A DNA stretch of 14,840 bases from a bacterium (GTDB lineage Bacteria; Patescibacteriota; Microgenomatia; JAADGY01), in NCBI GenBank assembly GCA_013152165.1, contig JAADGY010000004.1, forward strand, positions 1-14,840, in the 5' to 3' direction. A program made the position numbers and the translations under genes. The notes under the pieces were generated by a model that was not told the origin of the DNA, did no database searches, and worked only from the letters and a program-made list of their open reading frames with translations. Below are positions 1 to 6,631 of this stretch, piece by piece (positions within the stretch are counted from its first letter, which is position 1; each line of letters begins with the position of its first letter).

Positions 1-44
1 GGTTTGTGAGTGGGGAAGTTTGAAAGGTAATAGGGGGCATTGAT

Positions 45-70
45 ACTACACCACTATATAGTAGTGTAGT
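45..70. promoter_or_regulatory. Palindromic operator-like site 1 upstream of pyk
   Basis: This is a 26-bp palindrome centred at 57.5. Its outer half-sites are ACTACA and TGTAGT and its core is ACTATATAGT, with one asymmetric position in each arm. A near-copy lies at 116-145. The centre-to-centre distance is 73 bp, close to seven DNA turns, so two bound dimers could lie on the same face. The protein that binds is unknown. Its length and symmetry fit an operator better than a terminator, because the + strand has only a short A run (71-75) after it. Confidence 0.6.
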
Positions 71-115
71 AAAAACAAGAGATGGGAAAATAAAACTGCC
101 AACTTCCAGGCAATA

Positions 116-145
116 ACACTACAGTACTATATAGTGGTGTAGTGT
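116..145. promoter_or_regulatory. Palindromic operator-like site 2 upstream of pyk (alternatively an upstream gene's terminator)
   Basis: This is a second palindrome, centred at 130.5, with outer arms ACACTACA/TGTAGTGT and the same ACTATATAGT core as the site at 45-70. Two positions per arm do not pair. It lies about 50 bp upstream of the pyk -10 box. Six Ts (145-150) follow on the + strand, so it could also end transcription arriving from the left. The repeated core favours a protein-binding site. Confidence 0.55.
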
Positions 146-181
146 TTTTTGGGTTTGTGGGTGGGGGTTTTCTTGAGGGTA

Positions 182-187
182 TATAAT
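182..187 (+). promoter_or_regulatory. -10 box of pyk, leaderless start
   Basis: A perfect TATAAT ends 8 bp before the pyk ATG at 195, which puts the expected transcription start at or next to the A of the start codon. No Shine-Dalgarno fits between them. No convincing -35 hexamer is visible at 16-18 bp. A G-rich tract (151-179) occupies that region instead. Confidence 0.65.
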
Positions 188-194
188 TGGTTGT

Positions 195-1649
195 ATGGCT
201 TTTGATTTCAAATTAACTAAAATTGTTGCCACAATTGGTCCGGCCAGTGAGTCGGATGAAGTGATTGAACAATTGCTGGAAGCCGGTGTGAATGTTTTTC
301 GGTTTAATTTTAAGCACAACACAGCTAAATGGCATGCCCAGTTGGTGCAGAAGGTAAGAAAAATAGCTGACCGAATGGATAAGGTGGTTGGGATCTTGCT
401 GGATCTGCAAGGTCCGGAACTGCGGATCGAGATGCCGGCTGATGAGATGGATGTTAAAAAAGGTGAAAAAATAGTGCTGGGGCAGATGGCTGAGACCGGC
501 AAGCGCAAGGGTTTTTGGCTGACTCACAAAGAAGTGGTTGGTTATATAGAAAAAGGCCAGTTAGTGTATGCCGAGGATGGCAGTTTTAAGTTTAAGATGG
601 TGGAAAGATTAGATGGCGAGAATGTGGTTTTAGAGGTGATTAGGGGAGGGTTGCTTAAAAGAAGAAAGAATTGCAACATCCCAGGAGCGGCCTTTCCATT
701 TCCGGTTTTAGTAGATAAGGATTACGAGGGGTTAAAGATCGCGGCCAAGGGGCAGGTTGATTATTTGGCCCTGTCTTTTGTCAGGAGCAAGCGGGATGTA
801 GAGTTTTTAAGGGAAAAAATGAGCGAGTTTGGGGCGGTGGCCCAGGTAATATCAAAGATAGAGTCAAAGATGGCGATTGACAATATTGATGAGATTATTG
901 AAGTAAGTGACGGTTTGATGGTGGCTCGAGGTGATTTGGGAGTGGAGCTGCCGATAGAGCAGGTGCCGTATTATCAGAAGATGATAATTCGCCGGTGTGT
1001 TAGAAAAGGCAAACCGGTGATTACAGCAACCCAGATGCTGCAAAGCATGATCGAGTCGCTGGTGCCGACAAGAGCCGAGGTTAGTGATGTAGCTAATGCA
1101 GTGTTTGATCGCACCGATGCGGTGATGCTGTCAGGCGAGAGCGCAACCGGCAAGCACCCGGTCGAGGTGGTGAAGGTGATGAGTAAAACGGCTAAGTTTA
1201 ATGAAAAACAGGATGAGCAGGATACCCGCCACATGTATGACTTCGAGATTTTGGATAGAGAGCAGTTGGTGTGTGATGGGGCTTATGATTTTTATATAAC
1301 CTCGTTTCTTAATGACCAGCTGATGAAGTTTGTTGGCATTGTGGCTTTTTCTGAAACGGGCAGGACGGTTTTGAACCTGGCTAAGTATAGGCCGAATGTA
1401 CCGATTTTTACCTTTGTGCCAAATCAAAGGGTTAGAGATAGATTGTCGGTAGTAAGAGGCGTGGTGCCTTTTTGCATAGGCCAGTTAGGAAAGAAGGAAA
1501 GCGAGGTGGAGAAAAAGGACATAGCCAAGGTTAGGGAGTTTTTACTGTCAAAGAAGCTGGTAGTTAAGGGGGATAATTTGATTTTGGTACATGGAGACGT
1601 TTGGAAGCAATGTGGTGGGACATCGACGGTAAGAGTGATGCAGATATAG
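195..1649 (+). CDS. pyk: Pyruvate kinase
   Basis: This is the terminal ATP-forming enzyme of glycolysis, converting phosphoenolpyruvate and ADP to pyruvate and ATP in the cytosol. The 484-residue protein is full length for the family. The barrel opens with KIVATIGPAS (9-18). The nucleotide/K+ motif reads RFNFKH (36-41) and the next loop DLQGPELRI (70-78). A B domain follows at roughly 80-170. The PEP-site signature ISKIES has catalytic K221 and E223, followed by ARGDLGVE (244-251), TATQM (277-281) and SGESATGKHP (313-322). An alpha/beta C-terminal domain closes the protein. The serine of the usual RxNxSH motif is K40, and L71/Q72 resemble K+-independent enzymes although E75 is retained. The start is set by the -10 box 8 bp upstream. 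The stop is followed within about 10 bp by a dispersed repeat. The identification is secure. Confidence 0.97.
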   Translation: MAFDFKLTKIVATIGPASESDEVIEQLLEAGVNVFRFNFKHNTAKWHAQLVQKVRKIADRMDKVVGILLDLQGPELRIEMPADEMDVKKGEKIVLGQMAETGKRKGFWLTHKEVVGYIEKGQLVYAEDGSFKFKMVERLDGENVVLEVIRGGLLKRRKNCNIPGAAFPFPVLVDKDYEGLKIAAKGQVDYLALSFVRSKRDVEFLREKMSEFGAVAQVISKIESKMAIDNIDEIIEVSDGLMVARGDLGVELPIEQVPYYQKMIIRRCVRKGKPVITATQMLQSMIESLVPTRAEVSDVANAVFDRTDAVMLSGESATGKHPVEVVKVMSKTAKFNEKQDEQDTRHMYDFEILDREQLVCDGAYDFYITSFLNDQLMKFVGIVAFSETGRTVLNLAKYRPNVPIFTFVPNQRVRDRLSVVRGVVPFCIGQLGKKESEVEKKDIAKVREFLLSKKLVVKGDNLILVHGDVWKQCGGTSTVRVMQI

Positions 1650-1805
1650 GTAAAATCTTAAATCTCAAAACTTAAATGTCAAAAATAAGTAAGAAGTAAT
1701 ATGTAATAAGATAAAAAATATCAAAACTTAAATGTCAAATCTCAAATCTGCATGTCAAATCTCAAATCCGTTAAAAATCCGAATACCAAAACCCTAATAA
1801 ATGAC

Positions 1806-1828
1806 AAAAACACCACTTTTGAGAGTGG
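1806..1828 (-). terminator. Rho-independent terminator of queA
   Basis: On the minus strand, a 5-bp stem CCACT/AGTGG (plus positions 1813-1817 and 1824-1828) with a six-base loop is followed by TG and five Ts. It lies about 75 bp beyond the queA stop in the right orientation. The stem is short, so it may be weak. Similar leftward hairpins with T runs occur in the repeat blocks at 5650-5669 and 12650-12672. Confidence 0.5.
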
Positions 1829-1833
1829 GTGAG

Positions 1834-1868
1834 GCACGACCTGAGCAACTGTTCCCGGAGCGTGATAA
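1834..1868. repeat. GCACGRCCT structured element, copy 1
   Basis: The element begins GCACGACCT and contains GTTC-CCG-GAGC (1851-1861), which folds into a small hairpin with one T-G wobble. It ends CGTGATAA. A diverged copy at 10745-10781 keeps the opening motif and a fully paired version of the hairpin. Its function is unknown. Confidence 0.5.
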
Positions 1869-1904
1869 GCGTGATAGACGTTAGTAGGAAGAGGGAGTTT
1901 GAGT

Positions 1905-2978
1905 TCAGACGATTATCATGGCGTCGCCGAAGGAAAAGAAGCGGTATTTTTGTTTTATGGCTTGTTGATAAGCCTGGCCGATTAGATTTGCAGAGAAACA
2001 AGTAAATCTTTGGCTGGTGTTGGGCCAGCTGGTAAAGGCTGATACAAGCATTAAAAGAGTTGATTTAGGCAGGTGAAAGTTGGTGATTAGTATATCGAAT
2101 GCTTTGAGTTTGCGAGGGGGATAGATAAAAAGATTGGTTGATGCTTGCGAGGCAGGTTGGAAGCCTTGTCGGGGGTTAAAGGCGGATTCAAGGGTTCGGG
2201 CGACGGTGGTGCCGACAGCGATGATAGGCTGTTTTTTGGCTTTAGCCTGGTTGAGCAGGTCGGCGGTTTTAGGGGAAAGACTGTAGGTTTCAGCATGCAT
2301 GGTGTGTTTGCTGATGTCTCGGGATTTAACTGGGGCAAAAGTGCCTAGGCCGACATCTAGTTGAAGATAGGCAAATTGATGCCCCCGGTTTGATAGTTTT
2401 TTTAAAAGCCTCTTGGTGAAATGGAGCGAGGCGGTGGGAGCGGCGATGGAAAAGCCGGTTTTAGCAAAGACAGATTGATACCAGTGGCGGAGAGTTTTTT
2501 CCGGGGCGGAAGGTTTGATGTAGGGAGGCAGGGGCGTGCGGCCATGTTGGTTTAGAAACTGATAAGTTAAGCGGCCGGCGGTGATTTTGAAATAATGGTC
2601 TTTTTGGTTGATGCTTGTTAGTTTGGCTTGAATTTGCCTATGTGGACCAAGGTGGATTGAAGCAATGTTTTTTAGGCCAGGTTTGACCCAGGCGGTGAAG
2701 GTTTGGCGGTGGGGATTAAAGTCGGTGATAAGGATTTCAAGTTTGCCGCCGCTTGGTTTGGCAGTTATTAATCGGACCGGTCTGACCTTAGTAATATTAA
2801 AGACAAACAGGCTGTTTGGCGGGATGAGCCGGTCGAGCTGATGGAATTTATAATGGCTGATGGTTTGGGTTTGGCGGTTGACAAGCATCAGCCGGCTGGT
2901 GTCGGCTGGCTTAGCCGGGGTGTGGGCAATAAGATCAGCCGGCAGGTCGTAGTTAAAAAGATCTAAGGTCAAAGTCAT
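1905..2978 (-). CDS. queA: S-adenosylmethionine:tRNA ribosyltransferase-isomerase
   Basis: QueA transfers and isomerises the ribosyl group of S-adenosylmethionine onto preQ1 at the tRNA wobble base to form epoxyqueuosine, in the cytosol. The 357-residue protein is full length. Family landmarks are DLFNYDLPADLIAHTPA near the N-terminus, SRLMLV, LPPYI, the YQSVFA...AAPTASLHF block, VGLGTFAPV, HTMHAE, VGTTVARTLES, TNFHLPKSTLLMLVSAF and the closing YRFFSFGDAMII. It starts 21 bp from the divergent gene at 3000, and a TATACT hexamer (minus strand, 2991-2986) would give a leaderless mRNA. The TGA stop falls exactly at the family's normal end, so UGA is not recoded here. No other queuosine gene is visible in the window. 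Confidence 0.95.
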   Translation of the reverse strand: MTLTLDLFNYDLPADLIAHTPAKPADTSRLMLVNRQTQTISHYKFHQLDRLIPPNSLFVFNITKVRPVRLITAKPSGGKLEILITDFNPHRQTFTAWVKPGLKNIASIHLGPHRQIQAKLTSINQKDHYFKITAGRLTYQFLNQHGRTPLPPYIKPSAPEKTLRHWYQSVFAKTGFSIAAPTASLHFTKRLLKKLSNRGHQFAYLQLDVGLGTFAPVKSRDISKHTMHAETYSLSPKTADLLNQAKAKKQPIIAVGTTVARTLESAFNPRQGFQPASQASTNLFIYPPRKLKAFDILITNFHLPKSTLLMLVSAFTSWPNTSQRFTCFSANLIGQAYQQAIKQKYRFFSFGDAMIIV

Positions 2979-2999
2979 TTATATAAGTATAATAGTTAT
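2979..2999. promoter_or_regulatory. Overlapping divergent promoters, queA / LCP-like gene
   Basis: Only 21 bp separate the two start codons. On the + strand TATAAT (2988-2993) ends 7 bp before the ATG at 3000. On the minus strand TATACT (2991-2986) ends about 8 bp before the queA ATG at 2978. The two -10 boxes overlap, so RNA polymerase cannot occupy both at once. Both -35 regions would lie inside the opposite coding sequence. Confidence 0.6.
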
Positions 3000-3935
3000 A
3001 TGGGTTTTATTAAACGGCGGAGCAAGAAGAAACAAAAGGGCCGAAGTTATTGGTCATTGTTTTTTGGCTGGGTGGTGTTGGTGGCAGTGTTGATTATGCT
3101 GGGCGGGCTGGTTAAGTTTGGCTGGCAGGCGGTTTATTTATGGCGCTGGTATGATCAAAACAGAGTGAATGTCTTTAGCTTTCATGACCAGGGGGCGGTG
3201 TTGATATCGATTGACAAGCCAGCTAACCAAATAACGATGTATTATTTTGATAAAGACCTAAAATGGGAAAGCCGAACCGGAAAAGATCTGGTGTTTTTAA
3301 GCAAGGCGGCCAAGGGGCCGGAAAAGGATAGTTTGCAAAGGCTTGGCCGGTTGGTGGATATGCTGGAGTTTAATCTGGCGGTGCCGATAAAAGGAGTGAT
3401 GTGGCGGACGGCTGGGGAGAATTGCAGGCTTGAGTCGGTTAGCTGTTTGCGGAAGAGTTTTTGGCCGGTTGGGCCGGCTGGGTCAGTGAAGGGCAATATG
3501 TCTTGGGGACATAGGCTGTTTTGGTGGGTGGTATCAAGAGGCAAGACGGTTAAGGTTAAAAAGGTTAGTTTTCGAAACGGCGAGTTTGACAAAGAAAAAT
3601 GGGATGGGGTATGGCAGAGCGGCTTAAGGTACAGCGGGGTAGAAGTGGCGGTTTTTAGCTTGATTAAAAGTAAAAGGTTGATAAATTGGTACACAAGGAG
3701 TGTGGAAAATTTAGGCTGGCGGGTGGTTCAGGTAGAAAGAGTTGATTCTGACTGGCTGAGCCGCTTGAACGGGGCAAGCGACGAGGTTAATTATTGCTTG
3801 TGGGTAGATACAGATAAGAAGCCACAAGATAAGTTAAGGCTGGAGATCTTTTTGCGTTGTGTAGTATCGGATAAAATAGAAGTAGTCAATGCTAGATCTG
3901 ATTTAGCTATAATCGTTAATTCTTTTATTTGGTAA
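3000..3935 (+). CDS. Membrane-anchored LCP/LytR_C-like protein (apparently degenerate)
   Basis: This 311-residue protein has a very basic N-terminus (residues 5-14), one membrane segment (about 19-45) and a large domain predicted outside the cell. Residues 66-90 (AVLISIDKPANQITMYYF) recall the first strands of LytR-CpsA-Psr (LCP) domains, which attach glycopolymers to the envelope, and 116-135 recall the following helix. The catalytic arginine/aspartate signature of LCP enzymes is not visible. Residues about 212-305 resemble a LytR C-terminal domain (GVEVAVF... SVENLGWRVVQVERVDSDW ... DLAIIV). It is the first gene of a three-gene + unit with yebC and a membrane protein. It has a leaderless-type start. 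The family assignment is inference from pattern only. Confidence 0.6.
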   Translation: MGFIKRRSKKKQKGRSYWSLFFGWVVLVAVLIMLGGLVKFGWQAVYLWRWYDQNRVNVFSFHDQGAVLISIDKPANQITMYYFDKDLKWESRTGKDLVFLSKAAKGPEKDSLQRLGRLVDMLEFNLAVPIKGVMWRTAGENCRLESVSCLRKSFWPVGPAGSVKGNMSWGHRLFWWVVSRGKTVKVKKVSFRNGEFDKEKWDGVWQSGLRYSGVEVAVFSLIKSKRLINWYTRSVENLGWRVVQVERVDSDWLSRLNGASDEVNYCLWVDTDKKPQDKLRLEIFLRCVVSDKIEVVNARSDLAIIVNSFIW

Positions 3936-3936
3936 A

Positions 3937-3943
3937 AAGGAGG
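3937..3943 (+). promoter_or_regulatory. Strong Shine-Dalgarno of yebC
   Basis: An AAAGGAGG-type sequence lies directly after the stop of the preceding gene and about 8 bp before the yebC ATG. It marks yebC as an internal operon gene, unlike the leaderless first genes of the window. Confidence 0.75.
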
Positions 3944-3951
3944 TTGTTGGT

Positions 3952-4662
3952 ATGTCGGGACATTCTAAGTGGGCGACTATTAAGCATAAAAAGGCGGCGC
4001 AGGATGCCAAAAGAGGCCAGCTGTTTACCAAGCTGTCGCGGTTGGTGAGCGTGGCGGCCAAGGAAGGAGGCAGCCCTGACCCAGCGGCTAACTATAGATT
4101 AAGACTGGCGGTAGAACAGGCAAAAAAAGCCAACATGCCGATGGAAAAGATACAGCGGGCGATAGATAGAGTATTTGGCAAAGGCAAAGCGGCGCTGGAG
4201 AGTGTTGAGTTGGAAGTTTTTGGCTTTAAAGGGATAGGGATTATAATTTTAGCCCTGACTGATAAAAAACAGCGCTTGTTGGGCGAGGTCAAAAGTATTT
4301 TAAACAGGTATGGGGGCAGCTTGGGGCAGTCCGGTTCGGTAACTTATATGTTCAAAAAGGTAGTGATTTTAGAGTTGGAGAAACGTTTGGATGATGAAAA
4401 AGTGCTGGAGCTGGCTGATGAAGGAGTGGTTGATTTTAAAAGAGACAAGGACAAGACGGTCTTTTTTGTGGAGATTGAAAAGGCTAAAGAGGTGAGGGAA
4501 AAGGTTGAGGGGTTGGGCTTGGAGTCGGAGAAGGTGGGCTATATACCGGTTAGCACGGTAGCCTTAAATGAAGCCGAGTGGCAAAGGCTGCAGTCTTTGG
4601 TGGAAGAGCTGGAATCGCTGGATGATGTGTATCAAGTTTTTACCAATGGAGTTAGGAGTTAG
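3952..4662 (+). CDS. yebC: YebC/PmpR-family protein (TACO1 type)
   Basis: This 236-residue protein is of normal family length. It opens with the hallmark MSGHSKWATIKHKKAAQDAKRG and continues with FTKLSRLVSVAAKEGG, NYRLRLAVEQAKKANMP, a glycine-rich region near 110 (GSLGQSGSVTYMF) and a C-terminal VGYIPVSTVAL segment. Family members were first described as DNA-binding regulators (PmpR). Others, including TACO1, act on the ribosome to help translate difficult sequences such as proline runs. The second role is plausible here. The start is fixed by the strong ribosome binding site 16 bp after the previous stop. Only 1 bp separates its stop from the next ATG, so translation is probably coupled. Confidence 0.95.
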   Translation: MSGHSKWATIKHKKAAQDAKRGQLFTKLSRLVSVAAKEGGSPDPAANYRLRLAVEQAKKANMPMEKIQRAIDRVFGKGKAALESVELEVFGFKGIGIIILALTDKKQRLLGEVKSILNRYGGSLGQSGSVTYMFKKVVILELEKRLDDEKVLELADEGVVDFKRDKDKTVFFVEIEKAKEVREKVEGLGLESEKVGYIPVSTVALNEAEWQRLQSLVEELESLDDVYQVFTNGVRS

Positions 4663-4663
4663 G

Positions 4664-5449
4664 ATGGTATTTAGTTTGCTTGGCTATCGCCAACGGTTTG
4701 TTATTGCCTCGGCGTTTTTAACCGGTTTGTTGGGGGCTGGGTTTTTGATTGAGGATTTTAGCTTAAGGTTGTGGTATTTAGTGGTTTTGCTGATATCTAG
4801 CTTGGTGGTGTATGGTTTGATGTTTCGGCGCAACCTTCACTTGATCGGCTTGTGGTTAGGAGTGGTTCTGCCTTTTTATTTATTGGGCGGCAGTTTATTA
4901 TTTGAGATGCTTTTGCCGTCCTACTGGTGGATGAGGTTGATGTTTTTAGGGTTGGTGATGGTGATGATATATGCTAATTTTTTGGCCAGCAATATTTTTT
5001 TAGTCTCGATGCAAAGGACGATCAAGTTATACCAGGCGGCTTTGGGAGTCAGTTTATTTTTAGTTATCGCGGTTGTTTTTTTGGTTATGGATGCTTTGTT
5101 GGCTTTTAGATTCATGCCATGGATTAATATGATTTTGACTTTTTTGTTGATTCTGCCGGTGAGCGTTTATCTTATCTGGATGGTGGATTTGTCGGCAGGT
5201 TTAAGAAAAAAGTATTTATATTATGGTTTGATTTTGGCTTTGTTGGTTGGGGAGGGCAGTCTGGTTATGTCGTTTTGGCCAACCCCGATAACGATTAAGG
5301 CGATTTTTATTGCCTCGTTGGTTTATGGATTAGGCGGGTTATTCCAAGCTCATTTTTTGGAGAAGGTGTTTAAACAAACCGAACAAGAGTTTTGGTGGCT
5401 GTTGGCGGCGGTTTTTGTCAGTGTACTGCTGGTGACTAGATGGGGGTGA
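4664..5449 (+). CDS. Polytopic membrane protein of unknown function
   Basis: This 261-residue, highly hydrophobic protein has about eight or nine membrane segments (roughly residues 11-30, 36-54, 58-80, 90-115, 126-146, 152-174, 184-205, 210-230 and 242-258). No catalytic motif is recognised. Similar anonymous multi-span proteins are common in Microgenomates, but no family can be assigned with certainty. The ATG at 4664 was chosen because an AGGAG sequence lies 5 bp before it. A longer in-frame reading from 4568 would overlap yebC and add a non-hydrophobic stretch. It is the last gene of the lcp-like/yebC unit, and a dispersed repeat begins within a few bases of its stop. Confidence 0.8.
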   Translation: MVFSLLGYRQRFVIASAFLTGLLGAGFLIEDFSLRLWYLVVLLISSLVVYGLMFRRNLHLIGLWLGVVLPFYLLGGSLLFEMLLPSYWWMRLMFLGLVMVMIYANFLASNIFLVSMQRTIKLYQAALGVSLFLVIAVVFLVMDALLAFRFMPWINMILTFLLILPVSVYLIWMVDLSAGLRKKYLYYGLILALLVGEGSLVMSFWPTPITIKAIFIASLVYGLGGLFQAHFLEKVFKQTEQEFWWLLAAVFVSVLLVTRWG

Positions 5450-5591
5450 AATAAGTTAAAAGTTAAAAGTGCAAAGTTAAAAGTTATCCGCCTTGTGTTA
5501 AACGAAGCTTCTGCAAGTTAAAGGCGGGTATCTTAAATCTCAAATCTGTCCACCTGCGGGTGGGAGAGGGTTGGGGTGCTGATTTTCTTTT

Positions 5592-5627
5592 CAACCCTGG
5601 ATTGTTATGAGTGACAATCCGAGGTTG
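5592..5627. repeat. Long hairpin of repeat module d, copy II
   Basis: Arms CAACC/GGTTG (5592-5596 and 5623-5627) continue into GGATTGTTAT (5599-5608) against GTGACAATCC (5611-5620), with one C-A mismatch and T-G wobbles. It follows a T-rich run, as do the copies at 10649 and 12617. The differences from the perfect hairpin at 10649-10684 keep RNA pairing. Confidence 0.65.
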
Positions 5628-5649
5628 GGGGTGGGAGAGAGTATGACCT

Positions 5650-5669
5650 AAAAACACTTAAGGGAGTGT
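5650..5669 (-). terminator. Leftward terminator-like hairpin in repeat copy II
   Basis: Read on the minus strand, ACACT/AGTGT arms (5665-5669 and 5654-5658) with a six-base loop run into a T run (As at 5650-5654). No minus-strand gene lies directly to the right, so it may only block antisense transcription or be a passive part of the repeat. Confidence 0.4.
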
Positions 5670-5719
5670 ATGTAAATCATACTCCCGCAGGAAGGGGTGG
5701 GGATAGTGAAGCGGGAGGG

Positions 5720-5725
5720 TACAAT
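5720..5725 (+). promoter_or_regulatory. -10 box of ybeY, leaderless start
   Basis: TACAAT ends 5 bp before the ATG at 5731 (next base after the gap is the A). The surrounding GGGTACAATAAAGTATG is nearly identical to the merR start region GGGTATAATAAACTATG at 9145-9161. No Shine-Dalgarno is present at usable spacing. Confidence 0.6.
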
Positions 5726-5730
5726 AAAGT

Positions 5731-6126
5731 ATGAGCTTGAAACTGCAGATTAATATTCAAACAAGACCAGGCTATATCATCGATCGGAAAGTTTTAAGAA
5801 AAAAGCTAATCGATGAGTTTAAGAAGTGGGTGGCAGGGCAGGGCAGTTATCAAATTACAGTGGTATTGGTAGGCAACAGAAAGATAAGGCAGTTAAAGCG
5901 GGATTTTTTGGGCAAAGATGAGGTGACGGATGTCTTGTCTTTCCCGCTGGCTTCTTTAGAAGATGCTAAAGAAGATGTCGATGAGGCGGTTATGCTGGGC
6001 GATATTGTTATTTCTTACCCACAGGCTAAACAGCAGGCTTATCAAAATAATAAGAGAGTTATGGATGAGGTGGTTGAGCTGGCCAAGCACGGATTAAGAC
6101 ATCTGTTGGGAATACACCATAATTAA
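5731..6126 (+). CDS. ybeY: Endoribonuclease YbeY (rRNA maturation), short C-terminus
   Basis: YbeY is a zinc-dependent endoribonuclease that matures 16S rRNA and takes part in ribosome quality control. Visible landmarks are TDVLSFP (66-72), LGDIVIS (89-95) and the zinc motif HGLRHLLGIHH. The three expected histidines H120, H124 and H130 are all present, so the metal site is intact. The residue before the last zinc ligand is His where Asp is usual (GYDH in most members). The 131-residue protein stops one residue after H130, whereas most family members carry a further helical tail. The AT-rich dispersed repeat starts at the stop codon, which suggests the tail was lost when the repeat arrived. 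It appears to be monocistronic with a leaderless-type promoter. Confidence 0.9.
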   Translation: MSLKLQINIQTRPGYIIDRKVLRKKLIDEFKKWVAGQGSYQITVVLVGNRKIRQLKRDFLGKDEVTDVLSFPLASLEDAKEDVDEAVMLGDIVISYPQAKQQAYQNNKRVMDEVVELAKHGLRHLLGIHHN

Positions 6127-6600
6127 ATCTCAAAACTTAAATGTCAAATGTCAAAAATAAGTAATAAGTAAGAAGTAATAGGTAATAAGATAAAAAATGT
6201 CAAATGTTAGATGTTAAATCTCAAATCTACATCTTAAATGTTAAATCTACTCGCCTCGCTTCGCGAGGCGAAGCAGGCCCGCCTTGCGCCGATGAAGTGC
6301 CGCGAGTTAAAGGCGGGCATCTTAAATGTTAAAACTGTTCACCTGTGGTGGACGAAATACGTTCAAAAAGATAAACGCGACAGAGAAGCAGAAGAGACAG
6401 AGTGGATAGAGGATATAGGGGGACGGGGGATAAATAAATTAAAAGTTCAAAATTAAAAATTAAAAGTTAGAGAATAAGTAATAAGAAAGATAAATATTAA
6501 GACATCTGGGAACGAAAGAGGAGAGGAATCTATTGAGCACACTCCGGGAAGGGGGTGCCCGAAAAAATCTCGAAGGTCGCCTAAAGGGAAGGGGAGCAAA
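6123..6600. repeat. Dispersed composite repeat, copy III (downstream of ybeY)
   Basis: This gene-free block abuts the ybeY stop. An AT-rich tract (6123-6245) shares 26 identical bases with 1658-1683 and about 20 with 12505-12525. A perfect hairpin CGCCTCGC-TTC-GCGAGGCG (6252-6270) follows. Next come the stem GCCCGCCTT/AAGGCGGGC (6277-6285 and 6310-6318) and the hairpin GTTCACC-TGT-GGTGGAC (6337-6353). A second AT tract (6430-6494) shares 22 bases with 10799-10820. A G-rich stem-loop region (about 6534-6562) precedes the next minus-strand gene end. A reading frame across 6238-6456 is made of repeat sequence and is not called. Confidence 0.75.
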
Positions 6601-6631
6601 CTTGATTCCACTGAATACTTCCGGCGGATGT

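Larger units (their letters stand above)
1651..1900. repeat. Dispersed composite repeat, copy I (between pyk and queA)
   Basis: This is a gene-free stretch. An AT-rich tract (1658-1770) contains TAAATCTCAAAACTTAAATG, also found at 6124-6143, followed by AAGTAAGAAGTAAT-like and AATAAGATAAAAAAT motifs and iterations of TCTCAAATC. A leftward terminator hairpin (1806-1828) and a structured element (1834-1868) follow, the latter with a homologue at 10745-10781. Related blocks lie at 5450-5705, 6123-6600, 10570-10890 and 12500-12690. Confidence 0.75.
5450..5705. repeat. Dispersed composite repeat, copy II (between membrane gene and ybeY)
   Basis: This gene-free block begins with iterated AAGTTAAAAGT (5453-5486). 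A stem CCGCCTT/AAGGCGG (5488-5494 and 5521-5527) and a hairpin CCACC-TGCG-GGTGG (5550-5563) follow. Next come a T-rich run, the long hairpin 5592-5627, and an inverted repeat GAGTATGA/TCATACTC (5639-5646 and 5677-5684) enclosing a small stem-loop. The stretch 5488-5563 is homologous to 6279-6351. Confidence 0.75.

Noticed and set aside
45..145. NrdR boxes
   Set aside because: The ACTATATAGT core is reminiscent, but the centre, flanks and 73-bp spacing differ from the usual paired NrdR boxes about 31 bp apart, and no ribonucleotide reductase gene is visible.
1834..1868. Integron attC site
   Set aside because: There is a GTT-containing hairpin, but the conserved RYYYAAC/GTTRRRY ends and an integrase gene are absent.
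6238..6456. 72-codon + frame downstream of ybeY
   Set aside because: It is composed of dispersed-repeat hairpins and AT tracts shared with other intergenic blocks. It has no ribosome binding site or close -10 box and no recognisable protein.
6505..6625. Small structured RNA such as SRP RNA
   Set aside because: GGAATC/GATTCC and a G-rich stem are present, but the SRP apical-loop signature is missing and the segment belongs to repeat block III.
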